Positions 22,803 to 31,862 of a stretch of DNA of 64,000 nt are shown in pieces (the stretch's first letter is position 1; each line of letters begins with the position of its first letter). The position numbers and the translations under genes were made by a program. The DNA is from Streptomyces caniferus. Its GTDB lineage: Bacteria > Actinomycetota > Actinomycetes > Streptomycetales > Streptomycetaceae. The stretch covers positions 372,001 to 436,000 of the forward strand of contig NZ_BLIN01000002.1 of NCBI RefSeq assembly GCF_009811555.1. The letters are read 5' to 3'. Under the pieces are notes generated by a model. It did not search any database, had not been told where the DNA came from, and saw only the letters and a program-made list of their open reading frames with translations.

Positions 22803-23603
22803 TCAGTAAGGGCGCGGGTAGCCGTAGCCGTACGACGGTGCGGGAGCCGGCTGCCCCTGCGGCTGGAGGTAGCCGTCACGGTCGAAGAAGGGGCGCGCGG
22901 AGGCCCGCATCCACATGCCGACCGGGTCGTACTCGTCGTTCATCGCGACCGTGGAGACGGGCAGACCGTCCGGAACGGCACCGATCGACTGTTGGATCAT
23001 CAACCGCACCGAATCCACCGCTTGTTGGCCGGTGTCGTACAGATCCAGACCGATCGCCAGATAAGGGGCGCCGAGCGCCGGCTGCACCCAGGCCCGGCGC
23101 AGCGACCGCACGGCGGGCGTCCGGTGGGCGTTCTGGGCGAGCAGCGCATAGAACTGCGGGATGTCGATGACCGGTTCGGAGATCCGCAGCGGACCGGCGG
23201 GCAGCCGGTCCAGACCTCCGGCGATACGGCGCAGGTCCAGCCACGGGATGCCGACGCCGCCACCGGGGGCGTGCGGGTTCAGCCACAGGCCCCAGCGGTC
23301 GGGGAAGAGTGCGGCGGCGATCTCCGGACCGGTGACGATCTCGTGGTCGCGGTTCCAGCCGGAGGCGGCGAGTTCGGGCGCCGAGGTCACGCACGGCGCA
23401 TAGCCGAGGCCCTCGACCTCCATGTTTCCGTACTGCGCATCGGGCATACCGGCCCGGCCGTGCCACAGCAGCATCCAGACCTGGCCCGCGGCGAGCGCGT
23501 GCAGCAGTGCCTCATAGGCGTCGTAACGGCCGGGCGAGACCTGCTGGAGCAACTGCTCCAGCGCTCCGGCCGCCGCCGGCCCCTGATGCGCACCCGCGCT
23601 CAC
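22803..23603 (-). CDS. SseB-like protein
   Basis: A 266-residue soluble protein related to SseB (enhanced serine sensitivity). It contains a region with PWLDLRRIAGGLDRLPAGPL and IDIPQFYALLAQNAHRTPAVRSLRRAWVQPALG, then the SseB C-terminal block LAIGLDLYDTGQQAVDSVRLMIQQSIGAVPDGLPVSTV and DPVGMWMRASARPFFDRD. The last 20 residues are Pro/Gly/Tyr-rich. It is a distant paralogue of the gene that follows on its upstream side, with 61 bases between them. Molecular function is not known; E. coli SseB affects serine sensitivity and sulfurtransferase activity. Confidence 0.78.
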   Translation of the reverse strand: MSAGAHQGPAAAGALEQLLQQVSPGRYDAYEALLHALAAGQVWMLLWHGRAGMPDAQYGNMEVEGLGYAPCVTSAPELAASGWNRDHEIVTGPEIAAALFPDRWGLWLNPHAPGGGVGIPWLDLRRIAGGLDRLPAGPLRISEPVIDIPQFYALLAQNAHRTPAVRSLRRAWVQPALGAPYLAIGLDLYDTGQQAVDSVRLMIQQSIGAVPDGLPVSTVAMNDEYDPVGMWMRASARPFFDRDGYLQPQGQPAPAPSYGYGYPRPY

Positions 23604-23664
23604 GTGGTCCGTCCCTTCTGTCAGCAGGGCACGTGTGGGTGCGCCCGCCCGTCATCCATCCAGC

Positions 23665-24462
23665 TTACGAGTGGTCCCGGGAGTAGAAGGGCCGCACGCG
23701 CTCCAGCATCCAGTCGGCGACCGGGTCGCCCTGGGCGAGGTCGAGCATGACGAGCTGTACGGACCAGGGCAGCGGTACTGCACCGAGCGCACGTCCGAGG
23801 GCTGACAGTACCGCCTCGCGGGCAGTGCCGTCGTACAGAGCCGCGGGGTCGGCCGCGACCTGAACACCGATGAACAGCGCGGGCGTGTCGCCCTCGACAC
23901 TTGCCAGGGCACGCCGGGCAGTCAGGACAATTCCGGCGGCGGAGAACTCCAGCCCGGCCGCGGCCAGGAAATCCACCGGTTCGTCCTGCCAGTCCGGCTC
24001 GAAGAGCCGCACCCGGCCACCGCTGGGCAGACCGGCCGGCTCATGACGCTGCTCGCGGCACAGTTCGGCCACCGCGGGCGGCGGCAGCGGGACACCGATC
24101 ACGCCGTCGGGGTTGACCGCGATGCCGATGTGCGGCGGCAGCCCGCGGGCGAACTCCCGGGCCGGGGCGACCGTGAAGGACATATGCGTGCCGACCACCC
24201 GCAGGAACTCCTGCTCGGAGGTGTAGACCGGGACATAGGCCGCACCGTCGAGCTCGACGGTCGGCAGATCGAGGCCGCGGGCACCGGGGCCCGCGCTGTC
24301 CGGGCCGCCGCCGTTGGGCAGCGGCACCCACACCCGGCTGCGGCCCAGTACCTCGACGATCCGGCCACCGGCGCCCGGGTGCCCGACCGAAGCGGCCAGC
24401 ACCTCTTCGAGCTCGTTCGCCGGCCACGCCAGCTGCGGTATCCCCTGCTCCGGCAATGTCAT
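23665..24462 (-). CDS. SseB-family protein
   Basis: A 265-residue protein with the canonical SseB plan. The N-terminal domain has NELEEVLAASVGHPGAGGRIVEVLGRSRVWVPLP and YVPVYTSEQEFLRVVG, and the C-terminal domain ends with ADPAALYDGTAREAVLSALGRALGAVPLPWSVQLVMLDL and DPVADWMLERVRPFYSRD. The same ending in the downstream gene shows that the two arose by duplication. Its role is unclear. The start is ATG 24462. It lies 92 bases from a P-loop protein gene on the same strand. Confidence 0.85.
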   Translation of the reverse strand: MTLPEQGIPQLAWPANELEEVLAASVGHPGAGGRIVEVLGRSRVWVPLPNGGGPDSAGPGARGLDLPTVELDGAAYVPVYTSEQEFLRVVGTHMSFTVAPAREFARGLPPHIGIAVNPDGVIGVPLPPPAVAELCREQRHEPAGLPSGGRVRLFEPDWQDEPVDFLAAAGLEFSAAGIVLTARRALASVEGDTPALFIGVQVAADPAALYDGTAREAVLSALGRALGAVPLPWSVQLVMLDLAQGDPVADWMLERVRPFYSRDHS

Positions 24463-24554
24463 GTGTATCCACCCGTTCCAAACCGCGCCATCTGGCCAAA
24501 GACCCTAGACGAGAAGGCGCGCCGGGGGACCTGCGGGGCAGGATGTCCGTCCGC

Positions 24555-25280
24555 TCAGTCGAAGCCGACCGTCTCCAGGGCGCTCGCCGCGCGCCGGTCG
24601 AGCAGGACGGCCGAGCCGAACCCCTTCGGCAGCCGGGCCGATTCCGCCGCGCCGACCAGCCGGCCCACCGCCCCGCGGTGGCGCGCGAAGGCGTACCCCG
24701 ACACCCCGCGCCCACGCGATTCCTGGCCGGACAGCGCCACCTCGGGCGTCACGTCGAGCAGCACCAGATGCAGCCCCCGCCCGCCGCGCACCGCCGACCG
24801 CGCGATCCAGCCGCGCACCCAGGCCAGGGTGCCGCAGTCGTGCACCACCACGCTGTCGCCGGAGCGCAGCGCACGGGCGAGCGTCAGATAGTGGGCGGCC
24901 CGGACCAGCGGGCGGTAGAGGGCGTACGGCAGCCGGCGCAGTCTGCCGTGCTCCCAGCGCTCGCGCGCGTCCTGCGAATCGATGCGGTGCACCGCGGCGC
25001 CGTGCGCGTCCAGCGGCGGCACGACACGGTGCATGAGGGTGCTCTTGCCGCTGCCCGGCAGGCCGGAGACCACCACCAGGTCGCCGGCCGGGAACCGCAG
25101 CTCGGCGGCGCTCCGCGCCCGCCGCCCGCCGCGGAGGTCCACGATCTCGGCGCCGTGCCCCGGCCGGACGACGGGCCGCGGCGCCCGGCCGGGGCGGGAC
25201 ACCACGGCGGGCGGTGCCGCCGGCCCGACGGCCGGAGGCACGACGCCGGAAGTGGCCCCGAATGCCGCTTCGCTGTGCAC
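24555..25280 (-). CDS. P-loop ATPase/kinase-like protein
   Basis: A 241-residue protein with Walker A SGLPGSGKST (residues 71-80) just after a Pro-rich N-terminus of about 60 residues. The remainder resembles small zeta-toxin or kinase-like P-loop proteins: DSVVVHDCGTLAWVRGWIA after the P-loop acts as a Walker-B-like strand and LHLVLLDVTPEVAL a further strand. RIDSQDARERWEH may bind the substrate. I cannot name the substrate. GTG 25280 is the start. It is upstream of the two SseB-like genes on the same strand. Confidence 0.7.
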   Translation of the reverse strand: MHSEAAFGATSGVVPPAVGPAAPPAVVSRPGRAPRPVVRPGHGAEIVDLRGGRRARSAAELRFPAGDLVVVSGLPGSGKSTLMHRVVPPLDAHGAAVHRIDSQDARERWEHGRLRRLPYALYRPLVRAAHYLTLARALRSGDSVVVHDCGTLAWVRGWIARSAVRGGRGLHLVLLDVTPEVALSGQESRGRGVSGYAFARHRGAVGRLVGAAESARLPKGFGSAVLLDRRAASALETVGFD

Positions 25281-25504
25281 GCGATCGTCCTCCCCGTCCG
25301 GTTCTGCTCCGGTTCGAGTCCGTCCCCTACCCGCAGAGTGTCAAGAAAAGGTAATGCCCATCAAGGCGAACGCCGGATCTGCCCACGTCGTGGGCGGGGC
25401 GCCGACCAGGTCTCCTGTATCCGGCGATCCCGTGCAATGATGTGGCCGCCACGTGCACATCACAGCTCACCCGTGCACCGCCAACTCCATACCGGCCGCT
25501 TGAA

Positions 25505-25716
25505 CCCGCGCGGGAGAGTCCCCGGCCGCCATGGCGGGGCGCCGAAGGAGCAAGTCCTCCCTTGAATCTCTCAGGCCCCTATACCGCGCGGGCTAGGCAG
25601 ATCTGAAAAGCGAGTCACCGCCCGGTCGACGGAGTGGCTCCACCCAAGGTGCAAACCGGGTCCGTTCGCGGGATCCCGGTGAACCTCTCAGGTTCCGATG
25701 ACAGATGGGGAGAACG
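25505..25716 (+). promoter_or_regulatory. Tandem glycine riboswitch upstream of gcvT
   Basis: Two glycine aptamers in series. In the first, P1 pairs CCCGCGCGG (25505-25513) with CCGCGCGGG (25584-25592), and the core holds GGAGAG, GCGCCGAAGGAGCAA and ATCTCTCAGG. The second, from about 25600 to 25716, shows CTGAAAAGCG, CACCCAAGGTGCAAACC, CCTCTCAGGTTCCGATGACAGA and GGGGAG. The second aptamer has the unusual ACCCAAGGTGCAA in place of GCCGAAGGGGCAA. It ends 31 bases before gcvT. Glycine binding should turn on gcvT expression, as in other bacteria. Confidence 0.93.
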
Positions 25717-25747
25717 TCCTCTCACCCATGCCTGGGAGCCCAGAACC

Positions 25748-26875
25748 ATGACTGATGCCCCCCGCCGCACCGCGCTGGATGCCACCCATCGCGCGCTCGG
25801 CGCCACCATGACCGACTTCGCCGGCTGGGACATGCCGCTGCGCTACAGCAGCGAGCGCGACGAGCACGTCGCCGTCCGCACCCGCGCCGGCCTCTTCGAC
25901 CTCTCCCACATGGGCGAGATCACCGTCACCGGCCCGCAGGCCGCCGACCTCCTCGACTATGCGCTGGTGGGCAACATCGGCGGCGTCAAGACGGGCCGCG
26001 CGCGCTACACCATGATCTGTGAGGCCGAGGGCGGCATCCTCGACGACCTGATCGTCTACCGCCTCGCCGACCAGGAGTACATGGTCGTCGCCAACGCCTC
26101 CAACGCCCAGGTGGTGCTGGACGCGCTGACCGCACGGGCGGGCGGCTTCGACGCCGCGATCCGCGACGACCGGGACGCCTACGCACTGCTCGCGGTGCAG
26201 GGCCCGGAGTCCCCCGGCATCCTCAAGGCGCTGACGGACGCCGATCTGGACGGCCTCAAGTACTACGCGGGTCTGCCCGGCACGGTCGCCGGTGTCGAGG
26301 CGCTGATCGCCCGTACCGGATACACCGGGGAGGACGGCTTCGAGCTGTTCGTCCGGCCGGCCGACGCGGTCGCCCTCTGGGAGGCGCTGACCGAGGCCGG
26401 CAAGGACACCGGGCTGGTGCCCTGCGGTCTCTCCTGCCGCGACACCCTGCGCCTGGAGGCGGGCATGCCGCTGTACGGGCATGAGCTGACCACCGCGACC
26501 ACGCCGTTCGACGCGGGCCTGGGCCGGGTCGTGAAGTTCGAGAAGACGACCAACGACGGCGACTTCGTCGGCCGTGCCGCGCTGGCGGCGGCCGCCGAGC
26601 GCGCCGAGGCGAACCCGCCGCGCAAGCTGGTCGGTCTGATCGCGGGGGGCCGCCGGGTCCCGCGCGCCGGCTACCCGGTCGTCACGGCCGACGGCACGGT
26701 CATCGGCGAGGTCACCTCCGGGGCGCCGTCCCCGACGCTGGGCAAGCCGATCGCCATCGCCTATGTCGAGGCGGCCTACGCCACACCGGGCACCGAGGGT
26801 GTCTGCGTGGACATCCGTGGAAGCCATGAGCCGTACGAGGTCATCGCTCTGCCGTTCTACAAGCGGCAGAAGTAA
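25748..26875 (+). CDS. gcvT: Glycine cleavage system T protein (aminomethyltransferase)
   Basis: A 375-residue tetrahydrofolate-dependent enzyme that takes the aminomethyl group from lipoyl-GcvH and releases ammonia and methylene-THF. Visible motifs are [52 protein letters not shown] and [14 protein letters not shown]. The start is ATG 25748, 31 bases after the riboswitch, with GGGAG 8-12 bases upstream. It is followed 125 bases later by gcvH, with a palindromic mini-element between. Confidence 0.97.
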   Translation: MTDAPRRTALDATHRALGATMTDFAGWDMPLRYSSERDEHVAVRTRAGLFDLSHMGEITVTGPQAADLLDYALVGNIGGVKTGRARYTMICEAEGGILDDLIVYRLADQEYMVVANASNAQVVLDALTARAGGFDAAIRDDRDAYALLAVQGPESPGILKALTDADLDGLKYYAGLPGTVAGVEALIARTGYTGEDGFELFVRPADAVALWEALTEAGKDTGLVPCGLSCRDTLRLEAGMPLYGHELTTATTPFDAGLGRVVKFEKTTNDGDFVGRAALAAAAERAEANPPRKLVGLIAGGRRVPRAGYPVVTADGTVIGEVTSGAPSPTLGKPIAIAYVEAAYATPGTEGVCVDIRGSHEPYEVIALPFYKRQK

Positions 26876-26933
26876 GGGTTCCTCCGCGGCAGTCCCGGCA
26901 GCGGCGCGCGCCCGCGCGTCCCCGTGCAAGAAC

Positions 26934-26964
26934 CTCCCCCCGGCTCCGCCAGGGGCGACCCCCT
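26934..26964. repeat. Palindromic GC mini-element, copy 1 (gcvT-gcvH gap)
   Basis: A C-run, a short CGGCTCCGCC core and a G-run followed by CCCCC. The layout CTCCCCC..CTCCG..GGGG..CCCCC matches two other elements at 27427 and 32893. As RNA the C and G runs form a short stem. Confidence 0.6.
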
Positions 26965-27000
26965 TCACGATCACACCCTCGCGTACAGGAGAATCGAGCC

Positions 27001-27378
27001 ATGAGCAACCCCCAGCAGCTGCGCTACAGCAAGGAGCACGAGTGGCTGTCGGGCGCCGAGGAAGGCGTCTCGACGGTCGGCATCACCGAGCACGCGGCCA
27101 ACGCGCTCGGCGACGTCGTCTACGTGCAGCTCCCCGAGGTCGGTGCCACCGTCGCGGCGGGCGAGACCTGCGGCGAGCTGGAGTCGACCAAGTCGGTCAG
27201 CGATCTCTACTCGCCCGTCGACGGTGAGATCGCCGAGATCAACGAGGACGTCGTCAACGACCCCTCGCTGGTGAACTCCGCCCCGTTCGAGGGCGGATGG
27301 CTGTTCAAGGTGAAGATCAGCGGTGAGCCGGGCGAGCTGCTCTCGGCCGACGAGTACGCCGCCTTCATCACCGGCTGA
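27001..27378 (+). CDS. gcvH: Glycine cleavage system H protein
   Basis: A 125-residue lipoyl carrier. K64 in [16 protein letters not shown] is the lipoylated lysine in the usual hairpin turn, and HEWL near residue 13 and GWLFKVKIS near the end are conserved. It shuttles the aminomethyl group from GcvP to GcvT and electrons to Lpd. ACAGGAG lies upstream of ATG 27001. The P protein and Lpd genes are not in this window, so they must be elsewhere, as is usual in Streptomyces. Confidence 0.97.
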   Translation: MSNPQQLRYSKEHEWLSGAEEGVSTVGITEHAANALGDVVYVQLPEVGATVAAGETCGELESTKSVSDLYSPVDGEIAEINEDVVNDPSLVNSAPFEGGWLFKVKISGEPGELLSADEYAAFITG

Positions 27379-27426
27379 ACCGTCCGGACCGACCGGCTTC
27401 CCCGACCGCCACGGCTCGCCGGGAAG

Positions 27427-27456
27427 CTCCCCCGGACTCCGTCCGGGGGACCCCCA
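27427..27456. repeat. Palindromic GC mini-element, copy 2 (gcvH-glyA gap)
   Basis: CTCCCCCGGACTCCGTCCGG followed by GGGACCCCCA, the best-matched copy of the family. CCCCCGGAC pairs with GTCCGGGGG as a perfect 9-bp hairpin with a short loop, so it may end transcription between gcvH and glyA. Confidence 0.6.
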
Positions 27457-27486
27457 TCGCGCCCCCCGACTCCCCAGGAAAGACTC

Positions 27487-28746
27487 ATGTCGCTTCTGAA
27501 CAGCTCCCTCCATGAGCTCGACCCCGATGTCGCCGCCGCCGTCGACGCCGAACTCCACCGCCAGCAGTCCACCCTCGAAATGATCGCGTCGGAGAACTTC
27601 GCCCCCGTCGCCGTCATGGAGGCCCAGGGCTCCGTCCTCACCAACAAGTACGCCGAGGGCTACCCCGGCCGCCGCTATTACGGCGGCTGCGAGCACGTCG
27701 ACGTGGTCGAGCAGATCGCCATCGACCGCATCAAGGCGCTCTTCGGCGCCGAGGCCGCCAACGTGCAGCCGCACTCCGGCGCGCAGGCCAACGCCGCCGC
27801 CATGTTCGCGCTCATCAAGCCGGGCGACACCATCCTGGGTCTCAACCTCGCCCACGGCGGGCACCTGACCCATGGCATGAAGATCAACTTCAGCGGCAAG
27901 CTCTACAACGTGGTGCCCTACCACGTCGACGAGAAGACCAACCTCGTCGACATGGAAGAGGTCGAGCGCCTCGCCAAGGAGCACCGCCCCAAGCTGATCG
28001 TCGCCGGCTGGTCCGCCTACCCGCGCCGCCTCGACTTCGCCGCCTTCCGCCGCATCGCCGACGAGGTCGGCGCGTACCTCATGGTCGACATGGCGCACTT
28101 CGCCGGCCTGGTCGCCGCGGGCCTGCACCCCAACCCGGTGCCGCACGCCCACGTGGTGACCACCACCACCCACAAGACCCTGGGCGGCCCCCGCGGCGGC
28201 GTGATCCTGTCCACCCAGGAGCTCGCCAAGAAGATCAACTCCGCGGTCTTCCCCGGCCAGCAGGGCGGCCCCCTCGAGCACGTCATCGCCGCCAAGGCCG
28301 TCTCCTTCAAGGTCGCCGCCTCCGACGACTTCAAGGAGCGCCAGCAGCGCACCCTGGACGGCGCCCGCATCCTCGCCGAGCGGCTGGTGCGCGACGACGT
28401 CAAGCAGCACGGTGTCTCCGTGCTGTCCGGCGGCACCGACGTCCACCTCGTCCTCGTCGACCTGCGCGACAGCGAGCTCGACGGCCAGCAGGCCGAGGAC
28501 CGCCTCCACGAGGTCGGCATCACGGTCAACCGCAACGCCATCCCCAACGACCCGCGGCCGCCGATGGTGACCTCGGGCCTGCGGATCGGCACCCCGGCGC
28601 TGGCCACCCGCGGCTTCCAGGCCGAGGACTTCAGCGAGGTCGCCGACATCATCGCCGAGGCCCTCAAGCCCGCCTACGACGCCGAAGCCCTCAAGGCCCG
28701 CGTCACCGCGCTCGCCGAGAAGTTCCCGCTGTACCCGTCCCTGTGA
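27487..28746 (+). CDS. glyA: Serine hydroxymethyltransferase
   Basis: A 419-residue PLP enzyme that interconverts serine and glycine with THF. K230 in [16 protein letters not shown] binds PLP. Other motifs are [33 protein letters not shown] and [24 protein letters not shown] precedes ATG 27487. Together with GcvT/GcvH it uses methylene-THF from glycine cleavage to make serine from a second glycine. It is 108 bases downstream of gcvH, so probably partly cotranscribed. Confidence 0.97.
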   Translation: MSLLNSSLHELDPDVAAAVDAELHRQQSTLEMIASENFAPVAVMEAQGSVLTNKYAEGYPGRRYYGGCEHVDVVEQIAIDRIKALFGAEAANVQPHSGAQANAAAMFALIKPGDTILGLNLAHGGHLTHGMKINFSGKLYNVVPYHVDEKTNLVDMEEVERLAKEHRPKLIVAGWSAYPRRLDFAAFRRIADEVGAYLMVDMAHFAGLVAAGLHPNPVPHAHVVTTTTHKTLGGPRGGVILSTQELAKKINSAVFPGQQGGPLEHVIAAKAVSFKVAASDDFKERQQRTLDGARILAERLVRDDVKQHGVSVLSGGTDVHLVLVDLRDSELDGQQAEDRLHEVGITVNRNAIPNDPRPPMVTSGLRIGTPALATRGFQAEDFSEVADIIAEALKPAYDAEALKARVTALAEKFPLYPSL

Positions 28747-28770
28747 CGCGTCTCATGCACTGAGCCCGCT

Positions 28771-28791
28771 GCCCGCCGGTGACCGGCGGGC
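28771..28791 (+). terminator. Hairpin terminator after glyA
   Basis: GCCCGCCGG (28771-28779) pairs perfectly with CCGGCGGGC (28783-28791) around a 3-base loop, 24 bases after the glyA stop. It lacks a U-tract, as is common in Streptomyces. Confidence 0.65.
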
Positions 28792-29210
28792 GGAGGGTGC
28801 ACGAGCGGTGGGCCCGGGGCGGATCGCCCCGGGCCCGCGGCCCGTATGCCCGCTTTTCTCCCCTCTTCCGCGCCCGCGCGGCCCGCTCCGGTGATTCCTC
28901 GGCGTGCATGGCCGGGGCGGCGCAGGGCAGCCGTCCTTCCACGGGGCGGCAAGTTCCGGGCCGGGCCCGATCCGGCGGATCAGGGCCGGGCGGACCGCCT
29001 CGGGCGGGCCGGGACCCGTGCGCGGCCCGGCGGCCCGGCGACCGCGTGTGCACCACGACACCGACCGTTACCCCCGGCGACGGGAACCCGACAGTTTCCG
29101 TCCGGCAGCACCGGGCCGGGGCCGCGTTACGCTCGACCAACGGCGCAGAAACGTACCTCTCGCACCATTGCTCCACCGTCCACCACGAGCAGACAAGGGA
29201 GTCCGCCCCC
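28792..29210. other. Intergenic region between glyA and sdaA
   Basis: About 420 bases with several GC-rich inverted stretches but no recognised gene or second glycine aptamer. It probably contains the sdaA promoter in its last 100 bases. Confidence 0.4.
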
Positions 29211-30596
29211 GTGGCCATCTCCGTCTTCGACCTCTTCTCCATCGGCATCGGCCCCTCCAGCTCCCACACCGTCGGCCCGATGCGCGCCGCCCGGATGTTC
29301 GTCGGACGCCTCAAGAAGGACGGTCTGCTCGCCCAGACGGTCACGGTGCGCGCCGAGCTGTTCGGCTCGCTGGGCGCCACCGGCCACGGCCACGGCACCC
29401 CCAAGGCCGTCCTCCTCGGCCTGGAGGGCCACTCCCCGCGCACCGTCGACGTCGAGTCCGCCGACGCCGAGGTCGAGCGCATCCGGCAGACCAAGCGTCT
29501 GCGACTGCTCGGCGCGGAGATAGGCGCCGCCCACGAGATCGACTTCGACGAGTCGGCCGAGCTGATCCTGCACCGGCGCCGGGCCCTGCCCTACCACGCC
29601 AACGGCATGACCCTCTTCGCCTACGACGCCGCCGGCGCCCCCCTGCTGGAGAAGACCTACTACTCGGTCGGCGGCGGCTTCGTCGTGGACGAGGACGCGG
29701 TCGCCGGCGAGAACCCGATCGTGCCGGACGACACCGCCCTGACCCACCCCTTCCGCACCGGCGACGAACTGCTGCGGCTGTCCCAGCAGACCGGCCTGTC
29801 CATCTCCGCCCTCATGCTGGAGAACGAGAAGGCCTGGCGCACCGAGGACGAGATCCGCGCGGGTCTGCTGGAGATCTGGCACGTCATGCAGGCCTGCGTC
29901 ACCCGCGGCATGTCCCGTGAGGGGATCCTGCCCGGCGGTCTGAAGGTGCGGCGCCGGGCCGCCAACGCCGCCCGCGCCCTGCGCTCCGAGGGCGACGCGG
30001 CGGCCCGCGCGATGGAGTGGACCACCCTCTACGCCATGGCCGTCAACGAGGAGAACGCGGCCGGCGGCCGGGTGGTGACCGCCCCGACGAACGGCGCCGC
30101 CGGCATCATCCCGGCCGTCCTGCACTACTACGTCAACTTCGTGCCGGGCGCCGACGAGGACGGCGTCGTCCGCTTCCTGCTCGCGGCCGGCGCCATCGGC
30201 ATGCTCTTCAAGGAGAACGCCTCCATCTCCGGCGCCGAGGTCGGCTGCCAGGGCGAGGTCGGCTCCGCCTGCTCCATGGCCGCCGGCGGTCTCGCCGAGG
30301 TCCTCGGCGGCTCCTCCGAGCAGGTCGAGAACGCCGCGGAGATCGGCATGGAGCACAACCTCGGCCTGACCTGCGACCCCGTCGGCGGCCTCGTCCAGAT
30401 CCCGTGCATCGAGCGCAACGGCATGGCCGCCGTCAAGGCCGTCACCGCCGCCCGCATGGCCCTGCGCGGCGACGGCCGCCACCATGTGTCCCTCGACAAG
30501 GTCATCAAGACCATGAAGGACACCGGCGCCGACATGAGCGTCAAGTACAAGGAGACCGCCCGCGGCGGCCTCGCGGTGAACATCATCGAGTGCTGA
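29211..30596 (+). CDS. sdaA: L-serine ammonia-lyase (Fe-S type serine dehydratase)
   Basis: A 461-residue single-chain enzyme that deaminates L-serine to pyruvate. The start [30 protein letters not shown] is the family N-terminus. The cysteines that hold the oxygen-labile 4Fe-4S cluster are visible in [19 protein letters not shown] and [18 protein letters not shown]. The start is GTG 29211; AAGGGAG lies about 9 bases upstream. With gcvT, gcvH and glyA it makes a glycine to serine to pyruvate route. No riboswitch was found before it. Confidence 0.96.
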   Translation: MAISVFDLFSIGIGPSSSHTVGPMRAARMFVGRLKKDGLLAQTVTVRAELFGSLGATGHGHGTPKAVLLGLEGHSPRTVDVESADAEVERIRQTKRLRLLGAEIGAAHEIDFDESAELILHRRRALPYHANGMTLFAYDAAGAPLLEKTYYSVGGGFVVDEDAVAGENPIVPDDTALTHPFRTGDELLRLSQQTGLSISALMLENEKAWRTEDEIRAGLLEIWHVMQACVTRGMSREGILPGGLKVRRRAANAARALRSEGDAAARAMEWTTLYAMAVNEENAAGGRVVTAPTNGAAGIIPAVLHYYVNFVPGADEDGVVRFLLAAGAIGMLFKENASISGAEVGCQGEVGSACSMAAGGLAEVLGGSSEQVENAAEIGMEHNLGLTCDPVGGLVQIPCIERNGMAAVKAVTAARMALRGDGRHHVSLDKVIKTMKDTGADMSVKYKETARGGLAVNIIEC

Positions 30597-30600
30597 GCGC

Positions 30601-30631
30601 CCGGTGGACCGGCCGTCCGCCGGTCCACCGG
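30601..30631. terminator. Hairpin terminator between convergent genes
   Basis: CCGGTGGACCGG (30601-30612) pairs perfectly with CCGGTCCACCGG (30620-30631). It sits five bases after the sdaA stop and five before the next gene's stop on the other strand, so it probably serves both. Confidence 0.75.
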
Positions 30632-30636
30632 CCGCC

Positions 30637-30945
30637 CTATCTGCCGATCTCCCAGGCGAAGGGCGGGAGTTCGCGGGCCCGGGAGTAGACGTCCAGGGCC
30701 CGGCTCGTGGGGACGAAGGGGTGGACCCGGGCGCCTTCGAGGCCGGCCAGCAGGCGGGCGCAGTGGTGGACGCAGCCGGCGACCTCCCTGCCCTGGCGGT
30801 CGACGATGGTGGCGGCTTCCCGGGGGCCCTCGCACGGGGTGGGGTCCTTGGCGGCGGCGGCCTGGCAGCGGCCGTGCGGGGCGGCGGACGCGGCGGTCCC
30901 GTCGGCCGACGGGCGCGGCGGGGAGGCGTCGAGCGGCTGGTTCAT
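30637..30945 (-). CDS. Small cysteine-rich protein of unknown function
   Basis: A 102-residue protein without a recognised family. After a Pro/Ala-rich start, Cys and His are arranged as GRCQAAAAKDPTPCEGP and then VAGCVHHCARLL, giving C-x10-C and C-x2-HC spacing that suggests a bound zinc. The C-terminus DVYSRARELPPFAWEIGR is less charged. The start at ATG 30945 has GGGGACA upstream. It is convergent with sdaA and precedes two PAP2 genes on the same strand at a 149-base distance. I cannot assign a role. Confidence 0.6.
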   Translation of the reverse strand: MNQPLDASPPRPSADGTAASAAPHGRCQAAAAKDPTPCEGPREAATIVDRQGREVAGCVHHCARLLAGLEGARVHPFVPTSRALDVYSRARELPPFAWEIGR

Positions 30946-31094
30946 CGGTGTGTCCCCCTGGCGGTGCGGCGGTACGTGCCGTGAGCGGCGCCGTGACGGC
31001 ATCGCCTCCGCCGTCCCGGCACCCAGGACAGTGCTGCTCGGCGCGGGTGGCGTCCATGCGGCCTTGGGGAAGATCTGGTCCGATCGTCAGCTCT

Positions 31095-31862
31095 TCATGG
31101 GAATGCCCGTGACGAGGGGCTTGTACCGGGCCGGATGAGGCGGTCACGGCGCGGGAGGGCGAACGGCTCCAGGAGCAGTGCGAGGGCGAGCAGGACGGCC
31201 GCCAGCAGCCAGCCGCCCAGGACATCGCCCGGCCAGTGGACCCCCAGGTAGACGCGGGTGAGGCCGACTCCGACGGCCCACAGGGCGAGCACCACGCACC
31301 AGGTACGGGCCACGGCGGGGCGGGCGCGCCGGGCGATGCCCCAGGCGAGGAGGCCGGCCGCCAGCGCGGAGGTGGTGGCATGGCCGGAGGGGAACGCGTA
31401 GCCGGAGGCGTGCCCGGCCCAGTCGGCGGCCGGCGGGCGGGGGCGGGCGAGCAGTTCCATCAGTCCGTAGCGGATCGCCTGGCCGACGGCGAGGGCGGCG
31501 ACGGCGCAGAGCACCGCGCGCAGCCGGCCCGCCGCACCGCGGCCGGCCAGCAGACCGGCGAGCACCGCCAGCAGATAGGGCACCGGACCGCTGCCGGTGG
31601 CGGTCAGCGCACGGGCCAGGGAGCGCAGCGGCTCCCCGTGGTGGGCCGTGGACCAGCGGAGGGCGGCCCGTTCGGGGGCGAGCGGGGTGCCATGGCGTAC
31701 GGACACGGTGAGCGTCACGGCGGTGAAGAGCGCGGCGCAGACGGCGGCGAAGACCAGCAGCGGGACGGCGCCGGGACGCCGCGGACCGGCGGGCGGGACC
31801 GGCTCCGCGTCCGGCCGCGGCGGCCGCGGTTCCGGCCCCGGTTCCGGTCCGGGCGCCGTCAC
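31095..31862 (-). CDS. PAP2-family phosphatase
   Basis: A 255-residue membrane phosphatase with about six helices. The catalytic signature is present in three blocks: GLMELLARPRP (the K/R-x6-RP block), SGYAFPSGHATTSA and GLTRVYLGVHWPGDVLGG (with the second His and Asp). Such proteins remove the terminal phosphate from lipid diphosphates, including undecaprenyl diphosphate. The first 45 residues are Pro-rich. GTG 31862 overlaps the upstream gene's stop as GTGA, so it is translationally coupled. Residue 1 of the K block is not lysine, a mild deviation. Confidence 0.88.
   Translation of the reverse strand: MTAPGPEPGPEPRPPRPDAEPVPPAGPRRPGAVPLLVFAAVCAALFTAVTLTVSVRHGTPLAPERAALRWSTAHHGEPLRSLARALTATGSGPVPYLLAVLAGLLAGRGAAGRLRAVLCAVAALAVGQAIRYGLMELLARPRPPAADWAGHASGYAFPSGHATTSALAAGLLAWGIARRARPAVARTWCVVLALWAVGVGLTRVYLGVHWPGDVLGGWLLAAVLLALALLLEPFALPRRDRLIRPGTSPSSRAFP

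Noticed and set aside
28850..29200. A second glycine riboswitch before sdaA
   Set aside because: The CTCTCAGG and GCCGAAGGRGCAA core strings are absent from this gap.
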